From Echeneis naucrates (taxonomy: Eukaryota; Chordata; Actinopteri; Carangiformes; Echeneidae): a stretch of DNA of 64,000 nucleotides. Made by a program: the position numbers and the translations under genes. Where the stretch lies: positions 6,681,764 to 6,745,763 of the forward strand of contig NC_042524.1 of assembly GCF_900963305.1 (NCBI RefSeq). The letters are read 5' to 3'. The notes beneath the pieces are model-generated. The model saw only the letters and a program-made list of their open reading frames with translations, did no database searches and had not been told where the DNA came from. Below, piece by piece: positions 1 through 11,570 of this stretch; positions within the stretch are counted from its first letter, which is position 1; every line of letters starts with the position of its first letter.

Positions 1-616
1 TTTGTTTTTGGTTGTGTGTTTGTTAAATTAAAATGTGCTTAAATATCTTTCTTTGATGGTGAGTAATTTACAAGAGCTTATGTCATGCGCATATAAAAAA
101 TAAGCGTTAACATGCCAAAACATTTTAAAATGCTAAATTTGCATGGCAAGTTGTGAGCTGGTCTCAAACTCACAGTGATGTTTGTACAGGGTACACGTTT
201 TCAACTGCAGAGTGAACCCAGTGTGACATTTTGATAAAGCTTGTATTTCCTTTTATTTGCAATATTTTACTGATTTCTTTAATAGATGTTAGAAGTTAAA
301 GTGCTCTTGAACATTGGAGTGGCTTAAAGTATTTATTTGAAGTAACAGTCCGAGTGCCTTAAATCAGCCATAATGTTGTTATGGTTGTGTTGCCTGCTTG
401 GAGCACAGATCTGAATCTGTTTCCTCACGACTGTGTTGAACTACTGTATGCATGCTTGCTGAGCTGTGCTGAAAGTGGTACTATGCCTTACATCAACACT
501 GTATGCCTTTCACACTGTATACCTTTATTTATGCAGACGAATGATGTTAATGATGACAATAAATATTGGTTTGTTGTTTACATTTGCTATGTTGTTGACT
601 TGTGTATATTTCAGGA
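1..616. other. Unassigned AT-rich sequence, possibly a 3' UTR end
   Basis: No coding exon is recognised here. The stretch is AT-rich and carries an AATAAA hexamer near position 560, so it could be the 3' UTR of a plus-strand gene lying to the left of the window. That is inference only. Short open frames at 381-752 and 466-729 run into the hAT element and look accidental. Confidence 0.3.
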
Positions 617-1639
617 CAGCGGTCCCCAACCCCCGGGCCGCGGACCACTGCGGGTCCATGGGTCATTTGTACCGGGCCGCACAGAAAGAATACATAACTT
701 ATATTATTTCAATTTTATTTATTATCTGAAGTTGGACTATGTTTTGTTTTGAAAAATAACCGGATTCCCTCCGTCACTTCCGTCTATGACTCACTCGCGA
801 CGCGTGTCATGACGCTCGTCTCGGTCATGTGATACGTTTCCGCTAAAATTAAACCCACAAGCCAGCAGAATGAGTGAAAAAACAAACTTCTTCGGAAAGT
901 TTCTTTGTGAAGGGGAAAAGGCCGCTGAGGAGACATGGCAGAGAAGATGTTACAGGACACAGTGGATTCACGTTTATTGTTGTCCCGGTCCTTGTGTGTG
1001 TTGTTGTGTCTGAAGCGGTGGAGTACTTGTTAAATTTGCGGTCAATATCTTTGTGCAGAAAAAAAGCAAACGAGTTAAATAAATTCCTCTGCCCCCATGT
1101 CACAGTCTCTGTGACCTGACTGCAGCTGGAGCCCTCTCCTCTCTGTCTCTTCCTTTCTGATGGAGCTCCCAAACTCAGCTGTTTCTGTCAAAGATAACGT
1201 TTTGTGTCGGGCTTTAATACAAGCTAGGCTAATGGACGTTAGCATTAGAGCTGTCCACTTAGCTTACGTTACAAGCTAACGGCCCTGTTTCTTACCTTGC
1301 TCTACGTTTCTCGTCCAACATTCACCGTCACCACCTTTTTAAAAAACATTTGCATAGAACATTTCTCAACCCTTTATTTTCTTATTGTCTTTTCTTTTCC
1401 TTTCTGATCACCGGACTGATGCTGACTGGACATTTTCCTGCCGAACTTCAGACAACAGGCTAGCATAGCAACAGTAACCAAGGGGGGCGGGGCTTAGCGA
1501 AGGCTCGGTGGCCAAACCATTTGTTTGGGGGGGGTTTAGGAAGAAAACAAGTTAGAAACTTCTGTAACTCAAAAAATACTATGTGTTATAAAACTATCAC
1601 TAAAAAGATAAACAAATCACCTCAGTGGGTGATTCCTTC

Positions 1640-2064
1640 GCTCTTTTACTGGTCTAGTCTGTATGTCCTGTCTCCGGTCTGGTCTCGGTCCGTTCCTGGA
1701 GGGGTGCCGTCACCCGTCTTGTGTGGTTCGGCCTAGGTCCTGGGGGGGGCGCCGTATCTGCATTAGCCCAGTCCATCACTCGCAACCAACTAACTCCGTA
1801 GACACGTTCAGGTGCCCACACCGGGAATGGACCTTTACATACATACATTACATTACATTACATACATTATGGGTTACAGTACATCATACAATCAGTTACA
1901 GTTACACATTACATTATTACATTATTATACATATTAACATTATCATCACTTAACCCCGGGGTTACATTACATTACATTACACATTCACCGTCCCTAGCCG
2001 GGAATCGAACGTCGCCCACCTAGGTGCGGGGCGGCAGCGTTACCACTGCGCCACAGCGCTGCTC
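1640..2064 (-). mobile_element. tRNA-derived SINE nested in the hAT element
   Basis: Read on the minus strand, the 1985-2064 end is tRNA-like, with an A-box-like TGGCGCAGTGG and a B-box-like GTTCGATTCC. The body at about 1640-1830 resembles the SINE at about 58.6-58.8 kb: both contain a G-run, then cccagtccatcact, then an accaa stretch and a tRNA-like end. The middle (about 1840-1980) has expanded into an irregular CATTA-type simple repeat. Exact ends and target duplications could not be fixed by eye. Confidence 0.6.
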
Positions 2065-2104
2065 GAGTTGCCGCATACATTTGCGTCATTTACGTTACCT
2101 GACC

Positions 2105-2175
2105 TACCTGAACCGTGATGACGTAAAACCCAAAGTGAGCTGGGATTGGCTCCAGCACCCCACGTGACCTATTCT
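2105..2175 (-). repeat. Short SINE core fragment
   Basis: The segment containing gtgagctgggattggctcc is the reverse complement of the core found in the fish SINEs at 5.0 kb and 44.8 kb (ggtcatgg..gtgctggagccaat). Only about 60 bases match, so it is a truncated remnant inside the hAT element. Confidence 0.4.
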
Positions 2176-3291
2176 TCTCAGCTCCGAGTCCACGCCTGTT
2201 GATTTGTTAATAATTCTTATGAGTAAATAAATACCATGCTTTGTTGCTGAGCTTTTGTTGTGTGTATGCTACAGTTTAACTGGTCGATCGATCAATGACA
2301 GTTATGTAGACCTATAGCCTATTTTATGGGCATGTCGTGCAAGAGATAACAGATCATGTGTAAAAATATTAAGTGTTCAGCGAATGGATCATTGACTTTC
2401 GTATAAATCACACACTTGCTCTGAACTAACCCAGGACATAAACTAATTCCCAACCCAGTTTCCCAAAGGGCGGCCAGGATGAGCGTTTGTCATGTGAGTG
2501 TATGTTCTTTATGTTAAAATGGTAAACTTGTGTTCAACGAGTAATACGGACACTATCCGGTGGGTGTTTCCGAGGAGCAGAAATATGTCATTCGCAGGCG
2601 CTCCGCCCGTTTCCAAATGAACGGGAAGCAATAGTAACGTTATAAGTCAAAAATAATGTCATCAATCCGTCAGCCGAGCATGCTAACCAGTTAGCTAACC
2701 AGTTAGCTAGCAGTCCATTTCGAAGCGACTAACTAGTGTAAGTGATCCGGCAGTGAGGTTTACTTAACGTAGGCTACTCTCGCACAGATATGCTAGCTGG
2801 CATCCATTTACACAAAGATTCACAATTAATGGCCGAACAAATGCATTCTCAATTTATTTTGTTATATAATAAATACCATACCAGTAACCTACACATTGGC
2901 TTGTTCCATGTCGCTTTCCGTACACCAACTGTGTTTCTATTTGCGTTTCTTCTTTAAGTACGCACGGTAACTTAGCAACTACGCACGACTCAGCAGTAAA
3001 TCAGCGTAAAGGGGAACCGGAATTTGGGGGGAACCGAATCGGTTGACACACCGGTCCGTGAAGCAGAAAAGGTTGAGGGCCGCTGTTTTAGGACACAAAC
3101 ACAATGCAACAACATTTGGAGTTGATGTAGTGTATTTTTTTTTATAAATATTATACATAGTTTACTGTGTAAACTGTGCAGATGTATTATTTAAAACTTT
3201 GCATCAAACATGAGTGGAATTGGCAGGAGTTCGGTTGGTCTGGTTGGATAGAGCAGATTTTTATTGTTAATGACGGATATCGATCAGCACC

Positions 3292-3363
3292 TCCCTGGTG
3301 GTCTAGTGGTTAGGATTCGGCGCTCTCACCGCCGCGGCCCGGGTTCGATTCCCGGTCAGGGAA
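3292..3363 (+). tRNA. tRNA-Glu (anticodon CTC)
   Basis: This is a 72-base cloverleaf. The acceptor stem TCCCTGG pairs with TCAGGGA, the D arm holds the A box TGGTCTAGTGGT, the anticodon loop holds CTC, and the T arm holds the B box GGTTCGATTCC. It is followed within a few bases by a run of about 20 T (3366-3386), a strong RNA polymerase III terminator. All arms look intact and there is no intron, so it is probably functional. It lies about 200 bp right of the hAT element and 450 bp upstream of the first rce1 exon. Confidence 0.95.
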
Positions 3364-3365
3364 CA

Positions 3366-3386
3366 GCTTTTTTTTTTTTTTTTTTT
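3366..3386 (+). terminator. Pol III T-run terminator of tRNA-Glu
   Basis: A run of about 20 T begins three bases after the tRNA-Glu discriminator base, far longer than the four to five T that Pol III needs. Confidence 0.8.
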
Positions 3387-3606
3387 CTTACTGAACAACA
3401 TCTACCTCTCTGTCGTCCTCGCAGGTGTCTCGGAGTTGGCCTCCGTGTGTAAACCTATTTCCTGGTCGATTTTTGTCCTCAGCAGGCTGCTATGCTACGT
3501 CTTTATTTCCTCCTTTGTATTACAAAGTCAACAAAATATGAACTCCCAAACTTTTACATGCAGTTCGAAAGATTTAGTTCAAATCATAAACCAACAGTGA
3601 GTGTAC

Positions 3607-3608
<2 letters not shown>

Positions 3609-3658
<50 letters not shown>
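3609..3658. repeat. (GT)n microsatellite
   Basis: About 25 uninterrupted GT units lie upstream of the first rce1 exon. An open frame through it (3492-3677) is low complexity and not a gene. Confidence 0.95.
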
Positions 3659-3660
<2 letters not shown>

Positions 3661-3808
3661 CCTTTAGAGAGTGGTAGGGTTAAGCAGCTCCCTCTAATCT
3701 GAATCGACAGACTGGATTTAATCAATCTGAAGCCACAGAACCCAAGCTGCTGTTGTTAGCACCTGAGAAACCTCCTGAAACTCTGATTTCACACCCTCGG
3801 TTCTTGTC

Positions 3809-6800
3809 ATGCATAGAGCAGAACCAGGACATGGTCTCATTGGGCAGGTGGAGTTTGCTCATACGAAGTGCTGGCTGTGTGTGCCAAGCTGCTTTCTGCT
3901 CGCCTGCGTGTACGTTGGCGGTTTGTACGTCTGGAGAAGCAGCTTACCCAGGTTTGCAACTCACCAACAGTTCTAGGACAGCAACAATGCTGTTGTCTTG
4001 GTTATTAAACTGTTGTGTGTGTGCGTGCAGAGACCATCCTGGAACGATAAAGCGTCGCTGTGCTGGTGTCCTCCTGGTCTCTGCCCTGTCACCTGCAGCA
4101 GGGAAAGCCTGGATTCACTGGGCCGATATCAAGGTGAGTACACATGGACAAAACGTCGGCGTCCGCATCTCATTTCTCATTTGGGCTGCAATCCACTGCA
4201 TGATGACAAATCAGCTATCATAAAACTCCTCCTGTGTCAACAATAACTTTCTGAGATGTCGAGCCAAGTTATGCTCGGTAAGTCTGGTCACCAGGAATCT
4301 CCAACAGTGATGCAATGTGGTGTAACAAAGCAAACTTACTCAATCCTGCCACACTCCAATCACCCACCAGATTTTCCATAAACATCCCTCTCTGACTAAC
4401 CTGACATCTATGTGTAATGGGAATCAGTCCAGTAGCACCACAAACGATACTCACTTCGGTGTGCTCAATGCATTAACAAGTCCCATTGCGATATGCAGAA
4501 TAATGGCTCTATCCCAAAAATTGCAGGAATATGGGATCAGTATGGGATCTCTTAAGGTAAATGACACGACTGAGGATTGAGCTGTAAATCCAACTGGGTG
4601 TGTCCTGAAGCCCAGGAGGCATTTCCACTGGATTTAAAGTGCTCAAAAAGGCACATTTCACTCTTCCAGGTTGATGCCTCTGTGTGGGAGCTGATGGGAG
4701 TTCATCTGGAGGGATTTGTTCCTGCTGTCGTTCTGCCGCTGCTGCTAACCATGGTAAATCAGAGACCCCCCACCCAGATTAAGGAACTCGAGAGAAGGAT
4801 ACAGTTTCTACCACAAAAAAAGTAAATAAATAAATAAATAAAAAATACGGAGATGTTTTTCTCAAAACCATATGAGTGCCTGCTTTTCACAGATTAGGTC
4901 TGACATTGGAATGATTTGACTGCACAGAGAAGGTTCAGAGGGAAAACTAATACAATAACATAATTCCCTCATTCATCTTTTGCCACTCATCTGTTTCTGG
5001 GTCATGGGGGGTGCTGGAGCCAATTCCAGCTCACATTGGGCAAGGACGGGGTTCACCTTGGACTGGTCACCAGTCGATCACAGGGCCAACACACAGAGAC
5101 AGACAGAAATGAACAAACACCCACACTCACACCTACGGACAATTTAGAGTCACCAATTAACCCAAACATGATGTCTTTTGACAGTGGGAGGAAACCCACG
5201 CAGGCACGGGGAGAACACACAAACTCTACATAGAAAGGCCCCAGGCCCGGGAACCAAACCCACAACCTTATTATCGTGGGGCAACAGTGCTAACCACTAT
5301 GACAAAACAGCAATTTTAACTGTTTTTACTTCCTTGTTTTCATTACCCCCCAGACCCAAAGACAACTTGAGAACATTCAAGATAAATTTATTTGGCTGCA
5401 GGAAAGATTATCGTATGGATTCTGTTTCCCTCTTAGTACATTTTATTTACACTACAGTAAGACAGTTTTGACATTCAGAGATTCAGTTTCCATTCCTGTT
5501 GTATTACAACATGGCTTTACTGCAGGTTATAACGATATCCCATGTGCATGCTTAAACCACACATTGAAAAGCTGTGCCCTGCTGTTTCTACATTCCAGTC
5601 TTTGATCTTATTTTATATACTTCAACTGGATGTTGTAAACAACTGACTTTATTCAAAACATCAGGTTTTTTATCTCGGTCCCCAGGTTCATTCTGCAGTA
5701 GACGACCCCAATGGCTTCACCATGGAAGTGCTCTCTGCACTGGGTGAGTATGTGTATATATATTTATGCTTGCATGTATTTCATCTTTATGTCATCATAA
5801 GATTTGACTGAATTTTGCAGATGTTCAGTCGTGGAGACTTTGCTTTGGAGACGTAGTGTGGCTCCGGAACCAGGTGGTGGCACCACTGATGGAGGAGCTG
5901 GTGTTCAGAGGGGCCATGCTGCCCATGCTGGTGCCCTGTGTAGGACCCACAGCTGCCATTTTTATGGCTCCATTGTTCTTTGGTGTTGGTATGGATACCA
6001 GATTTCCAGCCTGTAAATAACTTGAGGTTGAAATCCATTTTTCTCTCTCTCACGCTCTCTTTTTTGGGTCAACAAATGATAAAATTTGTGTTTGATGAAA
6101 AATTTTCTCTTCTGAATCCATGTTAGCAAATGGTGACTTTCAATGTCAGGATTTTGCTAACCAAAGAAACTCTTCTTGTCGTTCTTTTAGTCTGTTTGTT
6201 CAAGCTCATTTTCACCACATCACTGAGCAACGGCGCCTCCAGAAAGCCAGTATGAGAGTCATTCTCCTGATGGCAGGTAAGTGAACCCAACAAGAAACCT
6301 AAAATGAAACAATGCAAACAAAATGATTACAATGTCGGTGCACTAACTCATAAAAAAAAATTTCTTTGGCTGATGGATGATTTATTACACAGATGGTATG
6401 ATTAACTTTATCATGATCATAGATTATGGCTTAATATATACATGAAGGATTATAATGTAAGCATATTATTCATAAAATTTTGAAATATCATATTGATGTT
6501 GCAGAAGAACAGTATAACTATGACTCTTCCACTGAACTGCTCTATCTGCTGTTTTGTCGCAGGGCTGCAATTTTTGTACACAACTGTGTTTGGTAGCTTT
6601 ACTGCCTTCATATTCAGGAGAATTGGTGAAATATGGAGATACAGTAATAGACTATATGGTTGCTCCTCAGCAACAGATGCCACCTTATTTGAACTCTTCT
6701 CTCTTTCTTTAGGTCATATTGTAGGCCCCGTTTTATGCCATTCATTCTGTAATCGTCATCAGCTCAGCCCTGCAGCACCATCAATGCACAGCTCTACTCT

Positions 6801-6987
6801 TCTCATATGCAATGGAGGCCCTGCTGTTTCTGCTGCTGCTCTTCCCTCTGACAGATCTCTTCTTCTATGGTGCTATTCCCATCTGCAGCCTGGCTCCTGC
6901 CCCTGCGCGTGCATGCTAGATGAAATTAAATGCAACACAGTAATGCTCTTAAAAATACATCTGTGTGTGGCAGAGAAAGACAAATGA
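3809..6987 (+). CDS. rce1: CAAX prenyl protease 2-like (Ras-converting enzyme 1), frame broken in last exon
   Basis: RCE1 is an ER-membrane glutamate-type protease that removes the last three residues of prenylated CAAX proteins such as Ras. Exons read by eye: 3809-3951, 4031-4133, 4670-4753, 5686-5743, 5821-5988, 6205-6276, 6563-6625 and 6713 onward, all joined in phase. Conserved pieces in order are [45 protein letters not shown] (the EExxxR catalytic motif), the AHFHHI histidine segment, and [10 protein letters not shown] (the His/Asn motif). Two problems stand out. The conserved ILFLGPL-type piece before exon 4 is missing. After HSFCN (6739-6753) the family-like tail (VISSALQHH.. [12 protein letters not shown]) continues in another frame from 6755 to a TAG at 6917-6919, while the in-frame reading gives an unrelated tail to 6987. 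The start ATG at 3809 is inferred from homology. Confidence 0.8.
4824..4846. repeat. (AAAT)n simple repeat in rce1 intron
   Basis: About five units of a 4-base A-rich repeat lie just after rce1 exon 3. Confidence 0.7.
4975..5300 (-). mobile_element. tRNA-derived fish SINE in rce1 intron
   Basis: The sequence is a widespread fish SINE in reverse orientation. It has a core with ggtgctggagccaattcc, then ggactggtcaccagtc, caatttagagtcaccaatta and gtgggaggaaacccacgc, ending in a tRNA-like head with gggaaccaaacccacaacct and gcaacagtgctaaccactat (5250-5292). The design (tRNA head plus conserved core) is like V-SINE families; that family name is tentative. Moderate divergence suggests an inactive copy. 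Related copies lie near 10.6 kb and 44.8 kb. Confidence 0.7.
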
Positions 6988-7400
6988 GAACGAGTGAAAG
7001 TCGAAGGCAACGGAAGAGACAGCAGTCGAGAAAGATATGCAGACAGAGCGAGAGAAAGACGGACAGTAACACAAACACCACGGCCAACAAACACATGATA
7101 GGAACCAGAGCGTAGACAGATGGTGATGTCAAGTCACTTTACCAGGACAAATAAGGCCATGCAAGACAAGATTGTACTGAAAATACTGAGAAAAATGGTT
7201 TCTGCCAGAAGCAACAAGAGCATTGCCAGAAAAGAGAGAGAAGAGAAAGAGAAGAGAAGTGCGATTAATGGAGGAAAGAAAAGGAAAGGGGAGGATGGGG
7301 GGAATCATTAGTGTGTCTCCAAGGAAATTCAGAATGTGGGGGATAGGAGGCTAGGCTAGAGGAAATGCGAGGAGAGGAGAGGAGACGACAGGAGAGAAGT
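6960..7400. repeat. Purine-rich (GA) tract
   Basis: The plus strand is strongly enriched in G and A for about 400 bases, with imperfect gagaga, ggaaag and aggagagg units. It has strand asymmetry but no clean unit length. It overlaps the end of the frame-shifted rce1 reading. Confidence 0.6.
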
Positions 7401-7568
7401 CATTCAGGGTCAGTGAAAAAGTGAAAGGTTGTGCCCATTGAAAATTACGAGACTGTGAAGTTTTTTGAAAAAAACTTTGTACTCCATTTTTACTCCATTG
7501 TGTCTAGACATCACATCAACATGGTCTCTTATTAAACACAATGTGATAGAATTTGGAAGAATGGGTTA

Positions 7569-7571
<3 letters not shown>

Positions 7572-7605
<34 letters not shown>
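7572..7605. repeat. (TA)n microsatellite
   Basis: About 16 TA units in intergenic sequence. Confidence 0.9.
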
Positions 7606-7607
<2 letters not shown>

Positions 7608-10589
7608 GTTGATATTTCTACTAAGCCAACTGAAAAAGCACATTTCTCAAATAGTCTAAATATTCCTCCTAACCTTAACATATTGTATCCACAGATTTAA
7701 AGTGGAGTCTCTGTGAGCAGTGACTGTCTAACATCTCCCCATTACTTCTGGTACAAACTAACATGTGCTGACAAATTAAAATTTACTGTCTTTTCAGCGG
7801 TGAGGAGATTTAAAGGAATTAAGGAGGGATTTTTAAAATCTCTGTTTATTCAAGGATAGATTGCTGATTTCTCATCATGCTCCCTCTCTGGTTTACATTC
7901 ATATATTTCATCTCAGTCATACTTGGGTCCTCTCCAGTACAGCAACACAGACCTCAGCTGCTGGCTGCTGAAGGTTTGAGAATCTGGAGGACTTCGCTGC
8001 TCTGCATCAAGTTTGACAGGAGTTTTTGCAAGATGTGACTGTGCTACCTATTTGCAGCTCTTGTGCTTTTCCTTTGAGAATTAAATGGGGATAAAACCCA
8101 ACAACCTTTGATTTGGCCGCCACTGTCTGAGGCTGTAAGGTGACCACTGCCTCACAGCTGGGAATGTGAAGCCAAGACAGCAGAACAATAGAGAGAGGCT
8201 GTTATTCAACTTCAGTGCAGAGCGCTGGTCTGCAGAAGATTTTAACATTGTGGTTAGAAAGTAATTTACCATCATTTGCTGATGCTGCTTTTTGAGCCTC
8301 TCACATGAGAAATGTGAATGTGGGGTAAAAAACATATAACATTTAAACAGGAAGGGACCAGATGGAATAAGCTGAACTGATGCTGGGTTATTTTAAAGGT
8401 CCAGCTGACTTTGTTTCTATGTGTCTATGCGTTTGTGAAGAATTACAATCCTTTCTTCTCACTGTTAATGCATTCACCATTACACAAGCACACATGCAAT
8501 AACACACAAACAGCCCCCTCCTTGGAGAAATATCAGTGTATCATGAAAGACTCTACAAAGAAGTGTAAGATGAATGTGTGTGTGTGTCTGTGTGTGCATG
8601 TGCATGGCTTTGTCTATGGAAAAGCTGAGCCTATCATCTGGTAAAGGAATAATCTGTCAGGAATTATCCAGCACTCTCTCCATCGCTCTTTCTGCCTCTC
8701 AGCAGTTTTGTTTAGTTTTTTTTTTTTTTTAAACCTTAAGAACCAGGGTTTCTGTTTGTCTGAGGTTTGTATACACATTTGTGATTTTTTTTTCATACAT
8801 CAGTGCCACTCGAGCTATGGTTTGTTGTGTTTCTCTCTTTTTTTCTTCAAAACTCAAGAATGTTTTTGTGGGGCTCTCAAGCTTAGTCACTGCAGTTTCC
8901 ATCCGTGGCCATGTTTGTCTTAAACTTGTCATATGACTCCTTAACGAAATTCAGTAGCAGCTGTTCATACAATGGCATTCATTTTCCCTTTTTCCACTGT
9001 ATAACAGAATAAAGAATGTCATGAAAAAAATAGTAAAGTAAGTAAGTAAAAGTAAAAATCTCTTAAATCTTTTTTCAGGGAAGTATGTAAATGAAGAAAC
9101 TAATTAGATTTCCCAAATTCTGCCCATATGCTTAAGAGTTTCTGTCCTGCAATCTGACAATCTGAAATTGTTCCACTGGCACTGCACAGTTGATTGAGGC
9201 AGCTGGCCGTGTTTGGACTGGGAAGCTCCCAGGTATGAGCATGTGCTAAAGCCAGCAAAAATACAGAAGAAAATGGCTGAAAAGTATGTAACCCAGTGAA
9301 ATAAAGACATACAAATACTTATAAATAAGCATTTTAGCTTAGACATCTGCAATGCAGCATCCAAACACTTTTGGTTGATCGATTTAGTAACTATATATTT
9401 CAGCTGACAGGAATTTACTCTCTCTCTGGATTGAACAGTTGGACAGCAATCCCAGTCAACTCAGATGATTGTGGTGAAGATTTCTTGACAATCTGGGTGT
9501 GGAAGGAGCCATGAAAGATGAAACATATGGACCTTGTAGAAGAAGCGGATAAAAGTACCGTCTTTTTCCTCCAGTCCACAGAAATCACCAGGAATGCCTA
9601 CACTCCATTATTTAACCACAAGGCCGCAGCTAATTGCTTCAGTGTGTGGATGTGGATGTGCATTTGTGCATTTGTATGTGCGCTCGTGTGTGTGACATAA
9701 GACACCAGTGGTTGGGAAAAATGAACAACTGACGTGTCCTGCTGTATTTGATATGGCACGACTGTTTGAACAGGCTCAAAGGGTGCACGTCCATACTGCG
9801 TTGACCCCAGACACGGAGGAAATAACACTGTGGGTCTCCCAGAGCTGAGAAGGAAAGACTGGTCATCCTAGGATCAGAAACATAAAAACTTTTTTTAATT
9901 GTCTAAGCAAAAGGAGGGAAAAGTGTGACATGCACGCAGGAACAAATACATATATCAATATCGAACCTGGATATTTTGTGGTATGTATGAAATGATACGA
10001 CAGTTAAAACCATTGAAGTTGACCTCATTTGTTGCATTTACTGTAAATGTCAAAACCATGTGCAAAAGCCGCTGCTCCCCAGTCACAGTTGGAAGTTACT
10101 TAGTACAAATGTGATCTGATTTGTTGGGTGCTCAAGGCTCCTCAATGGTGGCAAGGAAAGTCAAAGGCAGGGAGGGACAAGGGCTTCTCTAACCCTCCAC
10201 CCTCTCCCTGAATTATCCTGCTAGTCTGATTTTAGCTCTGATTTAAATCTCATAGAGCTCCTGTCACAGCTGCAGCCACTTTAGTCTCATTTAAGTGGTC
10301 TACCCAAACTGCTCTGTAACTCAGACAATCCAAAGCTCACATCCCAGAAAGCAGGCAAGGTTTGTTTGCCAGCTCGCTTTCAGCATCATTTATACTTATT
10401 TATGATACACTTGCTCTTTTAACGTCTACAAGTGCAGCAAGTGAGTACCGTCAACTCGGTCTGCCTGTCTGGTGAAATCACTGTGTTAAAATGTTTTGTC
10501 GTTGTGCTGGCTGGTGTTTTATTCAGCCCTCCAGTGTATCCATCTATAGACATGTTAACACCTTGAACTTTCAAACATTCGCTCATCTT

Positions 10590-10765
10590 TCTTTCTCCCA
10601 CTTATCCGTTTACAGGTTTTTGGGGGGTGCTGAAGCCGATCCCAGTTTACATTGGGCAAGGATGGGATACACCCTGGACAGGTCGCCAGTCCATGACAAG
10701 GACCCATGCAGGCACGGGTAGAACATGCAAACTGTGACCACCTTGCTGTGGGGCGACAGCTCTCT
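10590..10765 (-). mobile_element. Truncated fish SINE fragment
   Basis: The pieces ttggggggtgctgaagccgat, acaccctggacaggtcgcca, gcaggcacgggtagaacatg and ttgctgtggggcgacag follow the same order as the SINE at 4975-5300. The middle, between the gtcgccagtcc and gcaggcac parts, is deleted. Confidence 0.6.
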
Positions 10766-11375
10766 TCTAGCACAGCTCAGGTCTTAGATTTGTTAAAAAA
10801 AATATGTCTGTTCACTGGAGGAAAGGAATCTGAAATGTCTTATCAGTCCAGATACTAAAAGTTGAGTGGCCATGAAATCAAGAACAGCCATTGGGTGGCT
10901 AAAAAAAATACATGAACAGTTGATGTGAAGTGGAGAGGCCAAGGAGCTGGAAGGTGCATTCAGCTTCTTGGAAGCTAGAAGCTGACAATGTATCAGAGCC
11001 AGTAATGATATGTGGCAAGTGGCTAGGATTCAAGGAGGTCGAGGTAGTCTGTGACCGAGGAGGTAGGGAATATAAAATCAAGAGGTCTGTATGTTCCATT
11101 AGAGGTCTTTGGATTGGGAGCAGCTTGGAGGTACTGTAAGTAGATTAATGTGAAATGGGGGAATAGTGAGTGCAAGACTATGGAAAGGAGAAGTTTTGTC
11201 TGTTCAATCAATTACATCTTTGGAATGTGCTTCTGGGGGGCGTGGCTGTCTGAGCAGGGGGGAGGAGTTGACCAGGCTGAAAGATAGAATAAACAGACCA
11301 AGAGTTGAAGGTTTGGGTTAAAAAGCAGGCGTTCTGTGGGAGAGATTGCTGACTCGCAAGCCTAACTAATGAGGT

Positions 11376-11570
11376 TTAAAGAGAAGAGGGGCAGAGAAGA
11401 GCAATGAGAAGATAAGAAAAGGGAGGAGAGTAACAAGAAAGGAGAGGAGGGACAAAAGTGATGAAAGAATAATGAGGAGAGGAAGAGAGGAGAGGAGAAT
11501 GGGGGTAGTCCAAGAAAAAGAAAAGCAAAGGGAGACCAGAGATGGAGGAGGAGGAGGAGGAGGAGGGGAA
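11376..11570. repeat. Purine-rich block with (GGA)n
   Basis: Almost pure G and A on the plus strand, ending in about six GGA triplets around 11543-11562. The minus-strand frame opposite it is a low-complexity artefact rich in Ser, Leu and Pro. Confidence 0.65.

Larger units (their letters stand above)
617..3085. mobile_element. hAT-type DNA transposon copy, non-autonomous or decayed
   Basis: The ends are imperfect terminal inverted repeats: the left end begins CAGCGGTCCCCAACC and the right end reads GGTTGAGGGCCGCTG, matching in about 13 of 15 positions. The copy is flanked by an 8-bp target-site duplication, tttcagga at 609-616 and ttttagga at 3086-3093, with one mismatch. Eight-base duplications and CAG...CTG ends are typical of the hAT superfamily. 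No long transposase frame is visible; the longest internal frames are about 100 codons and carry no recognisable BED or hATC domain. A tRNA-derived SINE (about 1640-2064) sits inside it. Diverged ends, the mismatch in the duplication and the nested insertion all suggest an old copy. Confidence 0.75.

Noticed and set aside
849-1172. Transposase gene inside the hAT element
   Set aside because: The short frames carry no recognisable BED, RNase-H-like or dimerisation motif, so no coding entry was made.
3492-3677. Open frame across the GT repeat
   Set aside because: The second half is only alternating Val and Cys codons from the (GT)n microsatellite.
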